DNA of 50,132 bases from DATAEG01 sp051001975 (GTDB taxonomy: Bacteria; Actinomycetota; Actinomycetes; Mycobacteriales; Jatrophihabitantaceae). The translations under genes were made by a program, and so were the position numbers. Under the pieces are notes generated by a model. It was not told the DNA's origin, ran no database searches, and saw only the letters and a list, made by a program, of their open reading frames with translations. Location of the stretch: positions 1-50,132 of the forward strand of contig JBPCMU010000005.1 in NCBI GenBank assembly GCA_051001975.1. Reading direction: 5' to 3'. Of this stretch, positions 50,121 to 50,132 are shown one piece after another; position 1 is the first letter of the stretch; each line of letters opens with the position of its first letter.

Positions 50121-50132
50121 CCAGACCGGGGA

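Overview
The window is about 50 kb of very GC-rich DNA with a strong G/C bias at third codon positions, many GTG starts and long chains of genes overlapping by ATGA or GTGA. A DUF222/HNH endonuclease fragment, a separate acyl-CoA carboxylase epsilon subunit, an LpdA-type quinone reductase, a DUF5709 protein, an AfsR/SARP-like regulator and a TipA-like regulator all point to an actinobacterium. Genus cannot be fixed from the sequence; a lineage near Frankiales, Jatrophihabitantales or Nakamurellales is a guess. No rRNA, tRNA, CRISPR array or intact insertion sequence was seen.

Layout. 1-5255: a frameshifted DUF222/HNH fragment, then an acyl-CoA catabolic operon on the minus strand (acyl-CoA dehydrogenase, carboxyltransferase beta, a 59-residue epsilon subunit, a luciferase-like monooxygenase), divergent from a MerR regulator across a perfect MerR operator. 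5256-8250: a stretch of less GC-rich appearance with a candidate structured, G-rich small RNA ending in a strong terminator, an ArsR/SRPBCC/DHFR-like trio and a frameshifted leucine-rich-repeat gene. 8258-21347: a myo-inositol catabolic locus with a GntR regulator, a single-NBD sugar ABC importer, iolG, iolC, a Cgl0159-type aldolase, iolB and iolD on the plus strand; a 54-residue small protein, a second dehydrogenase and iolE on the minus strand; and a LacI regulator with an 18-bp palindromic operator. No methylmalonate-semialdehyde dehydrogenase (iolA) lies in the window.

21438-30259: a lipoprotein, a 990-residue AfsR-like regulator, the acyl-CoA carboxylase alpha subunit (biotin carboxylase plus BCCP, the likely partner of the beta and epsilon subunits 23 kb away), a phosphotransferase whose 5' end abuts a 56-bp palindrome, a DUF5709 protein and an LpdA-like quinone reductase. 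30322-43547: a peptide and cell-wall peptide block. It holds a PBP4-type D-Ala-D-Ala carboxypeptidase behind a DasR-type (dre) palindrome, a seven-gene operon (M20 peptidase, binding protein, DppB, DppC, DppD, DppF, D-aminopeptidase DppA) behind a promoter with an operator at its start site, and a divergent set of S9 peptidase, S66 LD-carboxypeptidase and gamma-glutamylcyclotransferase.

43555-50132: a TipA-like MerR regulator with a 19-bp-spacer promoter, a two-domain VOC protein, an M20D amidohydrolase coupled to a YbdK-type glutamate-cysteine ligase, an SDR, an ArsR/SRPBCC pair with a GTAC-rich operator, and a decayed DinB-like gene.

The items most worth a second look are the G-rich-loop RNA candidate at 5431-5717, the cell-wall peptide block with its two distinct operators, and the long perfect palindromes at gene ends.
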